From NCBI RefSeq assembly GCF_014042345.1, contig NZ_JACEZT010000006.1:186001-250000 (forward strand): a DNA stretch of 64,000 nt, given 5' to 3'. Under the pieces are notes generated by a model. The model saw nothing but the letters and a program-made list of their open reading frames with translations, searched no databases and was not told the DNA's origin. The translations under genes and the position numbers were made by a program. This stretch comes from Rugamonas brunnea. Lineage in GTDB: Bacteria; Pseudomonadota; Gammaproteobacteria; Burkholderiales; Burkholderiaceae_D. Every line of letters starts with the position of its first letter. Position 1 is the first letter of the stretch. Positions 51,421 through 60,714 of this stretch are shown here, one piece after another.

Positions 51421-52557
51421 ATGATTCCACGCACCCTGTACAACCAAGACCACGAAGCGTTCCGTGACGCCGCCCGCCGCTTCATTGAAGGCGAGATCGT
51501 TCCCCATCACGCACGCTGGGAGGAGCAGGGTCACGTGGACCGCGAAATCTGGAACAAGGCCGGCGCGGCGGGCCTGCTGTGCACCAGCATGCCCGAGCAG
51601 TATGGTGGCGCCGGCGTGGACCTGCTGTACAGCGCCGTCTACATGGAGGAGCAGGCGCGCGTGGGCGCCACCGGCGTGGGCTTCTTCCTGCACTCGGAAA
51701 TCGTAGCGCCTTACATCCTGCACCACGGCAGCGACTACCTGAAATCGACCTACCTGCCCAAGATGGCCACCGGCGAGATGGTGGGCGCCATCGCCATGAC
51801 GGAACCGGGCGCCGGCTCGGACCTGCAAGGCATCAAGACCTCCGCCGTGCGCGATGGCGACGATTACATCCTCAACGGCTCCAAGACCTTCATCACCAAC
51901 GGCTGGCTGAGCGACCTGGTGATCGTGGTGGCCAAGACCGATCCCACCGCCGGCTCCAAGGGCATCAGCCTGTTCGTGGTCGACACCACCATGCCCGGCT
52001 TCAGCAAGGGCAAGCGCCTGCACAAGATGGGCATGAGCGCGCAGGATACGTCTGAGCTGTTCTTCGACAATGTGCGAGTCCCGGCCCGCAACCTGCTGGG
52101 CGAGGAAGGCCGTGGCTTCTACTACCTGATGAAGGAACTGCCGTGGGAGCGCCTGCAGATCGCCGTGACCGGCATCGCCGCCGCCCAGGCCGCGCTGGAC
52201 TGGACCATCGCCTACACCAAGGAGCGCAAGGCCTTCGGCAAGGCCATCGGCGACTTCCAGACCGTGGCCCACAAGCTGGCCGAGATGAAGACGGAAATCG
52301 CCGTTGGCCAGGTGTTCGTGGACCGCTGCCTGGAGCTGATGGCGGCCGGTAAGCTGGACGCGGAAACGGCCTCCATGGCCAAGTACAATATCTCCGACCT
52401 GCAGTTCAGCGTGATGGACCGCTGTGTGCAGCTGTTCGGCGGCTATGGCTACATGCACGAATACCCGATCGCCCGCGCCTGGGCCGACGCGCGCGTGCAG
52501 CGCATCTACGGCGGCACCAACGAGATCATGAAAGAACTGATCAGCCGCACCCTCTAA
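51421..52557 (+). CDS. Acyl-CoA dehydrogenase (beta-oxidation operon)
   Basis: 378 residues with standard motifs: MTEPGAGSDLQGIKT, FITNGWLSDLVIVVAKT, KERKAFGKAIGDFQ, and the catalytic glutamate region YGGTNEIMKELI. It resembles the long-chain-type enzyme encoded with thiolase and FadB-like genes in Burkholderiales. It oxidises acyl-CoA to trans-2-enoyl-CoA and passes electrons to ETF. TTGGAGGC precedes the ATG at 51421; the thiolase follows after 21 bases. Confidence 0.92.
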   Translation: MIPRTLYNQDHEAFRDAARRFIEGEIVPHHARWEEQGHVDREIWNKAGAAGLLCTSMPEQYGGAGVDLLYSAVYMEEQARVGATGVGFFLHSEIVAPYILHHGSDYLKSTYLPKMATGEMVGAIAMTEPGAGSDLQGIKTSAVRDGDDYILNGSKTFITNGWLSDLVIVVAKTDPTAGSKGISLFVVDTTMPGFSKGKRLHKMGMSAQDTSELFFDNVRVPARNLLGEEGRGFYYLMKELPWERLQIAVTGIAAAQAALDWTIAYTKERKAFGKAIGDFQTVAHKLAEMKTEIAVGQVFVDRCLELMAAGKLDAETASMAKYNISDLQFSVMDRCVQLFGGYGYMHEYPIARAWADARVQRIYGGTNEIMKELISRTL

Positions 52558-52578
52558 AGAACCGCAAGGACCGACGAC

Positions 52579-53784
52579 ATGGAAGCATACATCTACGACG
52601 CCGTGCGCACGCCGCGCGGCAAAGGCAAGAAGGACGGCTCGCTGCACGGCACCACGCCGGTGGAACTGGCGGCGACCGCGCTGCGCGCGCTGCGCGACCG
52701 CAATGAACTCGACACGGCCAATGTGGACGACGTGATCCTGGGCTGCGTGACGCCGGTGGGAGAGCAGGGCGCCTGCATCGGCCGCGTGGCCACGCTGGCG
52801 GCCGGCTACGACCAGAGCGTGTCGGGCGTGCAGGTCAACCGCTTCTGCGCCTCCGGGCTGGAAGCGTGCAATATGGCGGCCGCATTGGTCATGTCCGGCC
52901 AGGCCGACATGGCCGTGGGCGGCGGCGTGGAAGCCATGTCGCGCGTGCCGATGGGCGCCGACGGCGGCGCCTGGGCCGTGGACCCGCGCTGCGCCATGCC
53001 CGGCTACTTCGTCCCGCAGGGCATTTCGGCCGACGTGATCGCCACGCTGTGGGGCTATTCGCGCACCGACCTCGATGCCTATGCCGTGGAAAGCCACCGC
53101 CGCGCCCAGCGCGCCGTGGACGCGGGCTGGTTCGCCGGCTCCATCGCGCCCGTGCGCGACCTGAACGGCCTGCTGGTGCTGGATCGCGACGAAACCATCC
53201 GTCCGCAAACGAGCATCGAATCGCTGGCTGCGCTCAAGCCATCGTTCGCTGACATGGGCGAAAAATACGGCTTCGATTCCGTGATCCGCCAGCGCTATCC
53301 TGAACTGGAGCGCATCAACCACGTGCACCATGCCGGCAACAGCTCGGGCATCGTGGATGGCGCGGCTGCCGTGCTGTTTGGCAGCGCCGAGGCGGGCGCC
53401 CGTTCCGGCCTCAAGCCGCGCGCCCGCATCCGCTCGTTCGCCACCATCGGCTCCGAGCCATCCATCATGCTGACCGGCCCAAGCTACGCGGCCGAAAAGG
53501 CGCTCAAGCGCGCCGGCATGACGGCCGCCGACATCGACCTGTTCGAGCTGAATGAAGCCTTCGCCGCCGTCGTGCTGCGCTTCATGCAGGTGCTGAACGT
53601 GCCGCACGACCGCATCAACGTCAATGGCGGTGCGATCGCCATGGGCCACCCGCTGGGCGCCACCGGCGCCATGATCCTCGGCATCCTGCTCGACGAGCTG
53701 GAACGGCGTGACCTCAACACCGGCCTCGCCACCCTGTGCGTGGGCGCGGGCATGGGCATCGCCACCATCATTGAACGGATTTAA
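52579..53784 (+). CDS. Acetyl-CoA acyltransferase (thiolase)
   Basis: 401 residues with all three thiolase signatures: acylated Cys90 in RFCASGLEACNMA, GGAIAMGHPLGATGA and the C-terminal LCVGAGMG. The conserved ELNEAFAAVVLRFM is present. It cleaves 3-oxoacyl-CoA with CoA, the last step of beta-oxidation. It is flanked by the dehydrogenase and the FadB-like gene. Confidence 0.95.
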   Translation: MEAYIYDAVRTPRGKGKKDGSLHGTTPVELAATALRALRDRNELDTANVDDVILGCVTPVGEQGACIGRVATLAAGYDQSVSGVQVNRFCASGLEACNMAAALVMSGQADMAVGGGVEAMSRVPMGADGGAWAVDPRCAMPGYFVPQGISADVIATLWGYSRTDLDAYAVESHRRAQRAVDAGWFAGSIAPVRDLNGLLVLDRDETIRPQTSIESLAALKPSFADMGEKYGFDSVIRQRYPELERINHVHHAGNSSGIVDGAAAVLFGSAEAGARSGLKPRARIRSFATIGSEPSIMLTGPSYAAEKALKRAGMTAADIDLFELNEAFAAVVLRFMQVLNVPHDRINVNGGAIAMGHPLGATGAMILGILLDELERRDLNTGLATLCVGAGMGIATIIERI

Positions 53785-53794
53785 GGAGAGCGGC

Positions 53795-55918
53795 ATGATC
53801 AATTTTGAACTCGACGCCCAGGGCATCGCGACGCTGAGCTGGGACATGCCAGGCCGCAGCCAGAACGTCATCAACGGCGAGAGCTGCGCCGCGCTGTTCG
53901 CCGCCATCGAGCGTGCGGTAAGCGATCCCGCCGTCAAAGGTATCCTCATGACGTCGGCCAAGGCGGACTTCATCGCCGGCGGCGACCTCGAATGGCTGCA
54001 ATCGGCCGACGCGGCGCCGGAACTGTACGCCCGCACCACGGCCCTGCACAAGGCCTTGCGCCATCTGGAAACGTGCGGCAAGCCAGTGGCGATGGCGCTG
54101 CCCGGCACCACCTTGGGCGGCGGCCTGGAAGTGGCGCTGTGCGGCCACTACCGCGTGGCGGCCGACAAGCCGTCGGCACGTTTCGGCCTGCCGGAAGTGA
54201 CGCTTGGCCTGCTGCCGGGCGGCGGCGGCACCCAGCGCCTGCCGCGCCTGATCGGCGTGCAGAACGCGCTGCCGCTGCTGCTGGAAGGGAAGCGCCTGAA
54301 AGCGGCCGACGCGCTCAAACTGGGCATCCTGAACGCCGTGGTGGCGGCTGGCACGGAAGTGCAGGCGGCGCGCGACTGGCTGCTGGCCCAGACCGGCCCC
54401 GTGCAGCAGCCTTGGGACACCAAAGGCTACAAGATCCCCGGCGGTGCGATTAGCAGCCCTGCCGTGCAGCAGCTGATCATGGCGGCCAACGCCATGCTGC
54501 GCGCCAAAACCTACGGCAACTACCCGGCGCCCGAGCACATCCTGTCGTGCGTCTACGAAGGCCTGATCACGGACCTCGATACGGGCCTGAAGACGGAAGC
54601 GCGTTACTTCGTGCACGCCGTCCTGAGCCCGCAGGCCAAGAACATGATCCGCAGCCTGTTCTTCGGCATGAACGAAGCGAACAAACTGGCGGCCCGTCCG
54701 GCCGGTGTGGACAAGCAGCGATACAGCCGCGTGGGCATCCTGGGCGCGGGCATGATGGGCGCCGGCATCGCCTACGTGACGGCCAAGGCGGGCATCACGG
54801 CCGTGCTGCTCGACACGTCGCTGGAAGCGGCCGAACGTGGCAAGGACTACAGCCGCAAGCTGCTGGAAAAGCAGGCCGCGCGCGGCCAGATCACGCCGGA
54901 GAAGGCGGCTGCGCTGCTGGAACGCATCGTGCCGACCACCGATTACGCGGCGCTGGACGGCGCCGAGATGGTGATCGAAGCCGTGTTCGAGGACCGCACC
55001 ATCAAGGCTGACGTGACCCGCAAGAGCGAAGCCGTGCTGGCGCCGGATGCCATCTTCGCCTCCAACACCTCGACCCTGCCGATCACCGGCCTGGCCGAAG
55101 CGAGCGCGCGTCCCGCCAACTTCATCGGCCTGCATTTCTTCTCGCCGGTGGACAAGATGCCGCTGGTCGAAGTCATCATGGGCAAAGGCACGAGCGACGC
55201 CACGCTGGCCCGTTCGCTGGACTACATCGCCGCCGTCGGCATGACGCCGATCGTGGTCAACGACGCGCGCGGCTTCTACACCAGCCGCGTGTTCTCGACC
55301 TACGTGATGGAAGGCTTGCAGATGCTGAAGGAGGGCGTGCGTCCGGCGCTGATCGAGAACGCTGGCCTGCAAGCCGGCATGCCGGTCGGTCCGCTGGCGC
55401 TGACGGACGAAGTGTCGGCCGAACTGCTGGTCAAGATTGAGAAGCAGACGGCGGCCGACCTGGGCGACGCTTATCGCCCCCGTCCCGGTCTCGAAGTGGC
55501 GCAGCGCATCGTGGCGCTGGGCCGCATCGGCAAGAAGGCGGGCCAGGGCTTCTATGAGTATCCCGAAGGCGGCAAAAAGTCGCTGTGGCAGGGCTTGGCG
55601 GAACTGTTCCCGCCAGCGGCCGAGCAGCCGGACGTCGACGTGCTGGTGCAGCGCCTGATCGCCGTGCAGGCCGTGGAGACGGTGCGCTGCATGGAGGAGG
55701 GCGTGCTGACGACGGCGCGCGACGTCGACATTGGCGCCATCCTGGGCTGGGGCTTCCCGCCGTTCCGGGGTGGCACCATCGGCCATATCCACAGTACCGG
55801 CATCGCGGCCTTCATCGGCCAGTGCGAAGCCTTGGCGCAGCAATTCGGCGAGCGTTTCCAGCCACCCGCGCTGCTGAAGACCATGGTGGAAGAAGGGCGT
55901 ACCTTCTACAGCCGCTAA
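53795..55918 (+). CDS. 3-hydroxyacyl-CoA dehydrogenase/enoyl-CoA hydratase (FadB-like)
   Basis: 707 residues, a bifunctional beta-oxidation enzyme. The N-terminal crotonase half has TSAKADFIAGGDLEWL and LPGTTLGGGLEVALCGHYRVA, with the catalytic Glu region FGLPEVTLGLLPGGGGTQRLPR. The NAD-binding GILGAGMMGAGIAYVTAKAG lies near residue 315, followed by FIGLHFFSPVDKMPLVEVI. It hydrates enoyl-CoA and oxidises the 3-hydroxyacyl-CoA. AAGGAGAG precedes the ATG. Strong terminator downstream. Confidence 0.95.
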   Translation: MINFELDAQGIATLSWDMPGRSQNVINGESCAALFAAIERAVSDPAVKGILMTSAKADFIAGGDLEWLQSADAAPELYARTTALHKALRHLETCGKPVAMALPGTTLGGGLEVALCGHYRVAADKPSARFGLPEVTLGLLPGGGGTQRLPRLIGVQNALPLLLEGKRLKAADALKLGILNAVVAAGTEVQAARDWLLAQTGPVQQPWDTKGYKIPGGAISSPAVQQLIMAANAMLRAKTYGNYPAPEHILSCVYEGLITDLDTGLKTEARYFVHAVLSPQAKNMIRSLFFGMNEANKLAARPAGVDKQRYSRVGILGAGMMGAGIAYVTAKAGITAVLLDTSLEAAERGKDYSRKLLEKQAARGQITPEKAAALLERIVPTTDYAALDGAEMVIEAVFEDRTIKADVTRKSEAVLAPDAIFASNTSTLPITGLAEASARPANFIGLHFFSPVDKMPLVEVIMGKGTSDATLARSLDYIAAVGMTPIVVNDARGFYTSRVFSTYVMEGLQMLKEGVRPALIENAGLQAGMPVGPLALTDEVSAELLVKIEKQTAADLGDAYRPRPGLEVAQRIVALGRIGKKAGQGFYEYPEGGKKSLWQGLAELFPPAAEQPDVDVLVQRLIAVQAVETVRCMEEGVLTTARDVDIGAILGWGFPPFRGGTIGHIHSTGIAAFIGQCEALAQQFGERFQPPALLKTMVEEGRTFYSR

Positions 55919-55955
55919 GTTTGACGGCCCTTTTCCGGGCTGTATGACACCCTCG

Positions 55956-55990
55956 CGGGGCCGCACAAATGCGGCCCCGTGTTGTTTTCG
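55956..55990 (+). terminator. Strong intrinsic terminator of the beta-oxidation operon
   Basis: CGGGGCCGCA (55956-55965) and TGCGGCCCCG (55970-55979) form a perfect 10-bp stem with a CAAA loop, followed by TGTTGTTTT. It starts 37 bases after the FadB-like stop. Confidence 0.9.
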
Positions 55991-56021
55991 CATCAATCTT
56001 TTTGTGGGTGGACGACAAATC

Positions 56022-56050
56022 TAGACACACTGTCTAATCGTGTGTACTAT
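56022..56050 (+). promoter_or_regulatory. Promoter with palindromic operator before the BKACE operon
   Basis: TAGACA-CAC-TGTCTA (56022-56036) is a perfect 6+3+6 palindrome. Its first half is also a candidate -35 (TAGACA) placed 17 bases before TACTAT (56045-56050), so a bound repressor would block RNA polymerase. TetR-family repressors use such sites, but no TetR gene is in the window. Confidence 0.65.
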
Positions 56051-56107
56051 CGTTTGCAGATGGCGCCACGCGGCGTTGAATGAGCCTTTGCAAGGAGTGG
56101 TTTGTCG

Positions 56108-56968
56108 ATGAACAAAGCAATCGTGACCTGCAGCCTGACGGGCGTGCTGACCGATCCCAAACAGCACCCGGTGCCCGTGACGGCGGACGAAATGGCGCGT
56201 TCCGCGCGCGACGCCTACAACGCCGGCGCCTCCATCATGCACGTCCATTTCCGCAACCAGCAGCCCGGCAAAGGCCATCTGCCGACCTGGGAGCCGGATG
56301 TGGTCGAACACATCGCGCAAGCCATTCGCGACGCTTGTCCCGGCGTGATCCTCAATTTCTCCACCGGCGTGGTGGGGCGCGACATCGCCGGTCCCGTGGC
56401 CTGCCTGGAGCGCTGCAAGCCCGAGATGGCGGCCATGAACGCGGGCAGTCTCAATTACCTGAAAACCACCTCCTCGGGCGCCTGGGCCTGGCCGCCCATG
56501 CTGTTCGATAACCCGGTCGAGAAGATCGCCGCCTTCCTCAAGGTGATGCAGGAGAACGGCGTGATCCCGGAATGCGAATGCTTCGACGTCGGCATCCTGC
56601 GCTCCATCGCCATGCTGCGTGCGGCCGGCCTGCTGCGCGACCCGCTGCACGTCTCGCTGGTGATGGGCGTGGCCTCCGGCATGCCGGCTGACGCGGACCT
56701 GTTGCAGGTGCTGATGAAGTACATCCCGTCCGGCGCCCAGTGGCAGGGCATTGTGATCGGACGCGAGGAAGTGTGGCCGCTGCACCGCCGCATCGCGGAA
56801 CTGGGCGGTCATCTGCGCACCGGCCTGGAAGACACGTTCTACCTGCCTGACGGCGCCAAAGCGACCGGCAACGGACAACTGATCGAGGCGCTGGTGGCCA
56901 CTGCCCGCGCCGCCGGACGCGAGATCGCCACGCCGGCCGAAGCGCGCTCCATGCTGGCCGCCCACTGA
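56108..56968 (+). CDS. Beta-keto acid cleavage enzyme (BKACE/DUF849)
   Basis: 286 residues from the ATG at 56108 (AAGGAG ten bases upstream; an in-frame TTG two codons earlier is possible). The metal-binding HVHFRN (His45, His47), GVILNFSTG and GLEDTFYLPDGAKATGNGQLIE mark the Kce/BKACE family, which condenses a 3-oxoacid with acetyl-CoA to release acetoacetate and an acyl-CoA. It leads the liu/atu-like operon. Substrate is unknown. Confidence 0.88.
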   Translation: MNKAIVTCSLTGVLTDPKQHPVPVTADEMARSARDAYNAGASIMHVHFRNQQPGKGHLPTWEPDVVEHIAQAIRDACPGVILNFSTGVVGRDIAGPVACLERCKPEMAAMNAGSLNYLKTTSSGAWAWPPMLFDNPVEKIAAFLKVMQENGVIPECECFDVGILRSIAMLRAAGLLRDPLHVSLVMGVASGMPADADLLQVLMKYIPSGAQWQGIVIGREEVWPLHRRIAELGGHLRTGLEDTFYLPDGAKATGNGQLIEALVATARAAGREIATPAEARSMLAAH

Positions 56969-57011
56969 CCACAGACCGAACAGATAGCGATCCACGCGAG
57001 AGGAAAACGTC

Positions 57012-57866
57012 ATGACACTGAAAGGCAAAACCCTGTTCATCACCGGCGCCTCGCGCGGTATCGGCCTGGCGCTGGCGTTGCGCGCCGCGCGCGATGGCGC
57101 CAACGTGGCGGTGGTGGCCAAGACCACGGAACCCCATCCCACGCTGCCCGGCACCATCTACACGGCAGCCGAGGAAATCGAACAAGCAGGCGGACGCGCG
57201 CTGGCGATAGCGTGCGATATCCGCGACGAAGAACAGATAGCAGCCGCCGTAGAACAGACGGTGGACCGCTTTGGCGGTATCGATATCTGTGTGAACAACG
57301 CGTCGGCCATCAGCCTGGCGCGTACGCTGGCGCTGGATCCCAAGCGCTATGATTTGATGCATGACATCAATGCGCGCGGCACCTACATGGTCAGCCGCGC
57401 GTGCGTGCCCCATTTGCGCGAGTCGGACAATCCGCATGTGCTCAACATGTCGCCCCCGCTCAATCTGGTGCCCGCGTGGTTCGCCCCGTATCCCGCCTAC
57501 GCCATGGCCAAGTACGCGATGAGCATGTACTCGATGGCGATGGCCGAAGAATTCCGCGAGGACGGCATCGCGTTCAACACGCTGTGGCCGCGCACGATGA
57601 TCTTCACGGCGGCCGTGCGCAACCTGCTGTCGCCATCCGGCGCTGCGCGCAGCCGCAAGCCCGAGATCATGGCCGACGCGGCCTGGCACATCCTGACCCA
57701 ACCTGCCCGTAGCACCACGGGCCGCCACTTCATGGATGACGAAGTGCTGATCGCCCACGGCGTGACGGACCTGCGCCCCTACCGCGCGGTGGAAGGTGAA
57801 GGCGGCTTGCAGGCCGACCTGTTCGTGCCCGAAGACTGGACGCCGCCAGCCGGTGTGCTGGTCTGA
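57012..57866 (+). CDS. SDR-family oxidoreductase
   Basis: 284 residues with GASRGIGLALA for cofactor binding, VNNASAISLA and the catalytic Tyr-Lys in YAMAKYAMSM. The extended TTEPHPTLPGTIYTAAEEIE insert is shared with HSDL2-like SDR enzymes found in liu/atu clusters. It probably oxidises or reduces an acyl-CoA intermediate. GAGAGGAAAAC precedes the ATG. Confidence 0.88.
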   Translation: MTLKGKTLFITGASRGIGLALALRAARDGANVAVVAKTTEPHPTLPGTIYTAAEEIEQAGGRALAIACDIRDEEQIAAAVEQTVDRFGGIDICVNNASAISLARTLALDPKRYDLMHDINARGTYMVSRACVPHLRESDNPHVLNMSPPLNLVPAWFAPYPAYAMAKYAMSMYSMAMAEEFREDGIAFNTLWPRTMIFTAAVRNLLSPSGAARSRKPEIMADAAWHILTQPARSTTGRHFMDDEVLIAHGVTDLRPYRAVEGEGGLQADLFVPEDWTPPAGVLV

Positions 57867-57905
57867 CCCGACCCATTCCAATTATTGAATTCGAGGAGAC
57901 CTTCC

Positions 57906-59075
57906 ATGTTTGAGAGCAGAGAACACGCCGATTTGCGCCAGACCGTGGCCAAGTTCGTCGATCAGGAAATTAATCCGCATGTAAGCGAGTGGGAGGCGGA
58001 GAAGATCTTCCCCGCCCGCGCACTGTTCAAGAAGCTGGGCGCGCTGGGCCTGTTGGGCATCACCAAGCCGGTCGAATTTGGCGGCATGGGCCTGGACTAC
58101 AGCTACGCCATCGCCTTCGCCGAGGAACTGGGGCGCATCGACTGCGGCGGCGTGCCGATGGCGATCGGCGTGCAGACCGACATGGCCACGCCCGCGCTGG
58201 CCCGCTTCGGCTCGGACGAACTGCGGCGCGAATTCCTGGCGCCGTCCATCGCCGGCGAACTGGTTGCCTCCATCGGCGTGAGCGAGCCGGGCGCCGGTTC
58301 GGACGTGTCGGGCGTGAAGACCACGGCCCGCAAGGATGGCGGCGACTACGTCATCAACGGCACCAAGATGTGGATCACCAACGGCATGCAGTCGGACTGG
58401 ATCTGCCTGCTGGCCAACACCTCGGACGGCGCGCCGCACAAGAACAAGTCGCTGATCGTGGTGCCCATGAATACGCCGGGCGTGCAGCGGGCGAAGAAGA
58501 TCGACAAGCTGGGCATGTGGTCGTCCGACACGGCGCAACTGTTCTTCGACGACGTGCGTGTGCCCCAGCGCTACCTGATCGGCGTAGAGGGTGCCGGCTT
58601 CCAGATGCAGATGCAGCAATTCCAGGAGGAGCGCATGTTCGGCGCCGCCATGTGTGTCAAGGGCCTGGAAAAGCTGGTGCAGACCACCATCGAGTACACG
58701 CGCGAGCGCAAGGCGTTCGGCGCCTCGCTGCTGGACAACCAGGTGATCCACTTCCGCCTGGGCGAGCTGCAAACGGAAATCGAAGCGCTGCGTGCGCTGA
58801 TCTACCGCACCGGCACCCTGTACCACGCCAATCCGGACAGCCTGGAAGTGGTCAAGCTGGCGTCCATGTGCAAGCTGAAGGCGGGCCGCTTGTCGCGCGA
58901 AGTGACGGATGCATGCCTGCAGTACTGGGGCGGCATGGGCTACACGTGGGAATCGCTGCCTTCGCGCCTGTACCGCGACTATCGCCTGACGTCCATCGGC
59001 GGCGGCGCGGACGAAGTCATGCTGGGCATTATCGCCAAGCTGATGGGCACCTTGCCGGGCAAGCGCGGAGCCTGA
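57906..59075 (+). CDS. Acyl-CoA dehydrogenase, citronellyl/isovaleryl-CoA type
   Basis: 389 residues from the ATG at 57906 after GAGGAGACC. Motifs include VSEPGAGSDVSGVKTTARKDG, KIDKLGMWSSDTAQLFFDDVRVP and the catalytic-glutamate segment GGGADEVMLGIIAK. FGGMGLDYSYAIAFAEELG and MAIGVQTDMATPAL resemble AtuD (citronellyl-CoA dehydrogenase) as I remember it, more than isovaleryl-CoA dehydrogenase. One base separates it from the carboxylase gene. Confidence 0.85.
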   Translation: MFESREHADLRQTVAKFVDQEINPHVSEWEAEKIFPARALFKKLGALGLLGITKPVEFGGMGLDYSYAIAFAEELGRIDCGGVPMAIGVQTDMATPALARFGSDELRREFLAPSIAGELVASIGVSEPGAGSDVSGVKTTARKDGGDYVINGTKMWITNGMQSDWICLLANTSDGAPHKNKSLIVVPMNTPGVQRAKKIDKLGMWSSDTAQLFFDDVRVPQRYLIGVEGAGFQMQMQQFQEERMFGAAMCVKGLEKLVQTTIEYTRERKAFGASLLDNQVIHFRLGELQTEIEALRALIYRTGTLYHANPDSLEVVKLASMCKLKAGRLSREVTDACLQYWGGMGYTWESLPSRLYRDYRLTSIGGGADEVMLGIIAKLMGTLPGKRGA

Positions 59076-59076
59076 C

Positions 59077-60702
59077 ATGGCCATCATCGCATCGCAGCTC
59101 GACACGCAGTCGGACAGCTACACGCGCCAGCGCGAGGAGATGCTGGCGGCGCTGGCCGAAGTGCGCGCGGCCGAGGACATGGTGCGCGCCACCGAGGCCG
59201 CGCGCCAGTCGCAGTTCCACCGGCGCGGCCAGCTCACGCCGCGCGAGCGCATCAACCTGATGCTCGACCGTGGTTCGCCGTTCCTGGAAATCGCCTCGCT
59301 GGCCGGCTTGCGCCAGCACGACGACAAGGATGGCTCGCTTGCGGGCGGCAATACCATCTGCGGCATCGGCTACGTTGGCGGCGTGCGGGTGATGCTGAAC
59401 GCGTCCAACAGCGCCATCAAGGGCGGCACCGTCACCCCGTGGGGCATGCGCAAGACGCTGCGCATGCAGGAAATCGCGCTGGCCCAGAAGCTGCCGCTGA
59501 TCTCCATGATCGAATCGGGCGGCGCCAACCTGCTCTACCAGGCCGAGATCTTTACGGACGGCGGGCGCATCTTCGCCAACCAGGCGCGTTTGTCGGCGGC
59601 CGGCATCCCGCAGATCACGGTGGTGCATGGTTCGAGCACGGCCGGCGGCGCCTACATGCCCGGCCTGTCCGATTACGTGGTCATGGTGCGCAAGCGCGCC
59701 AAGGTTTTCCTGGCCGGGCCGCCGCTGCTGCTGGCGGCCACCGGCGAGGTGGCCAAGGATGAAGACCTGGGCGGCGCCGAGATGCATTGCCAGGTGGCCG
59801 GCACCAGTGAATTCCTGGCCGAGGACGACGCCGACGCGATCCGCATCGCGCGCGATGTCGTGCGCAGCCTCGATTGGAACAAGGACCGGCCTTCCGCGCC
59901 GGCGGTGGAGGTGCGCCAGCCACTGTACGACGCCGGGGAGTTGTGCGGCCTGGTTCCCGTCGATTACCGCAAACCCTACGATTGCCGCGAAGTGATCGCG
60001 CGGCTGGTCGATGGCAGCGATTTCCTCGACTTCAAGGATGAATACGACGCGCACACCGTGTGCGGACGGGCCACGATTCATGGCATGGCGGTCGGCATCA
60101 TCGGCAACAATGGCCCCATCACGGCGCATGGTGCGGCCAAGGCCGGGCAGTTCATGCAGTTGTGCGATCAGGCGAATATTCCGCTGGTGTTCCTGATGAA
60201 TACCACGGGCTTCATGGTCGGCAGCGAGAGCGAGCAGGGCGGCATCGTCAAGCACGGCTCGAAGATGATCCAGGCGGTGGCCAATATCCGCGTGCCGCGC
60301 ATCACGGTGGTGATCGGCGCCTCGTTCGGCGCGGGCAATTACGGCATGTCCGGGCGCGGCTTCGATCCCGATTTCATTTTCGCGTGGCCCAACGCGCGCA
60401 CGGCCGTCATGGGCGGCGAGCAGGCGGCGAAGGTGCTCTCCATCGTCACGCGCGAGAAGTGGCTTAAGGAAGGGCGCGGGGTGTCGGACGCCGAGGAAGC
60501 GCAACTGGCCAAGATGGAGATGGGCGTGGTGCGCCAGTTCGAGGCCGAATCGCACAGCCTGGCCGGCACGGCGCGCCTGTACGACGACGGCTTGATCGAC
60601 CCGCGCGACACGCGCCGGGTACTGGCCTACACGCTGTCGATCTGCCGTGAGGCCAGGCAGCGCGCGACGCAGGCCAGCAGTTTCGGCGTGGCCCGTTTCT
60701 AG
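59077..60702 (+). CDS. Acyl-CoA carboxylase, carboxyltransferase (beta) subunit
   Basis: 541 residues, crotonase-fold carboxyltransferase. Visible signatures are HGSSTAGGAYMPGLSDYVVM, the acyl-CoA-binding ATGEVAKDEDLGGAEMH and FGAGNYGMSGRGFDPDFIF. It forms a holoenzyme with the biotin carboxylase subunit at 61547. Family members carboxylate 3-methylcrotonyl-CoA or geranyl-CoA; GGANLLYQAEIF, where MCC enzymes usually have GGANLPxQDEVF, hints at the geranyl type, but this needs alignment. Confidence 0.9.
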   Translation: MAIIASQLDTQSDSYTRQREEMLAALAEVRAAEDMVRATEAARQSQFHRRGQLTPRERINLMLDRGSPFLEIASLAGLRQHDDKDGSLAGGNTICGIGYVGGVRVMLNASNSAIKGGTVTPWGMRKTLRMQEIALAQKLPLISMIESGGANLLYQAEIFTDGGRIFANQARLSAAGIPQITVVHGSSTAGGAYMPGLSDYVVMVRKRAKVFLAGPPLLLAATGEVAKDEDLGGAEMHCQVAGTSEFLAEDDADAIRIARDVVRSLDWNKDRPSAPAVEVRQPLYDAGELCGLVPVDYRKPYDCREVIARLVDGSDFLDFKDEYDAHTVCGRATIHGMAVGIIGNNGPITAHGAAKAGQFMQLCDQANIPLVFLMNTTGFMVGSESEQGGIVKHGSKMIQAVANIRVPRITVVIGASFGAGNYGMSGRGFDPDFIFAWPNARTAVMGGEQAAKVLSIVTREKWLKEGRGVSDAEEAQLAKMEMGVVRQFEAESHSLAGTARLYDDGLIDPRDTRRVLAYTLSICREARQRATQASSFGVARF

Positions 60703-60714
60703 GAGGAGCATTGC

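Noticed and set aside
51397..54111. 904-codon minus-strand open frame opposite the beta-oxidation genes
   Set aside because: Same reason: it covers three well-recognised plus-strand genes and has no recognisable motif.
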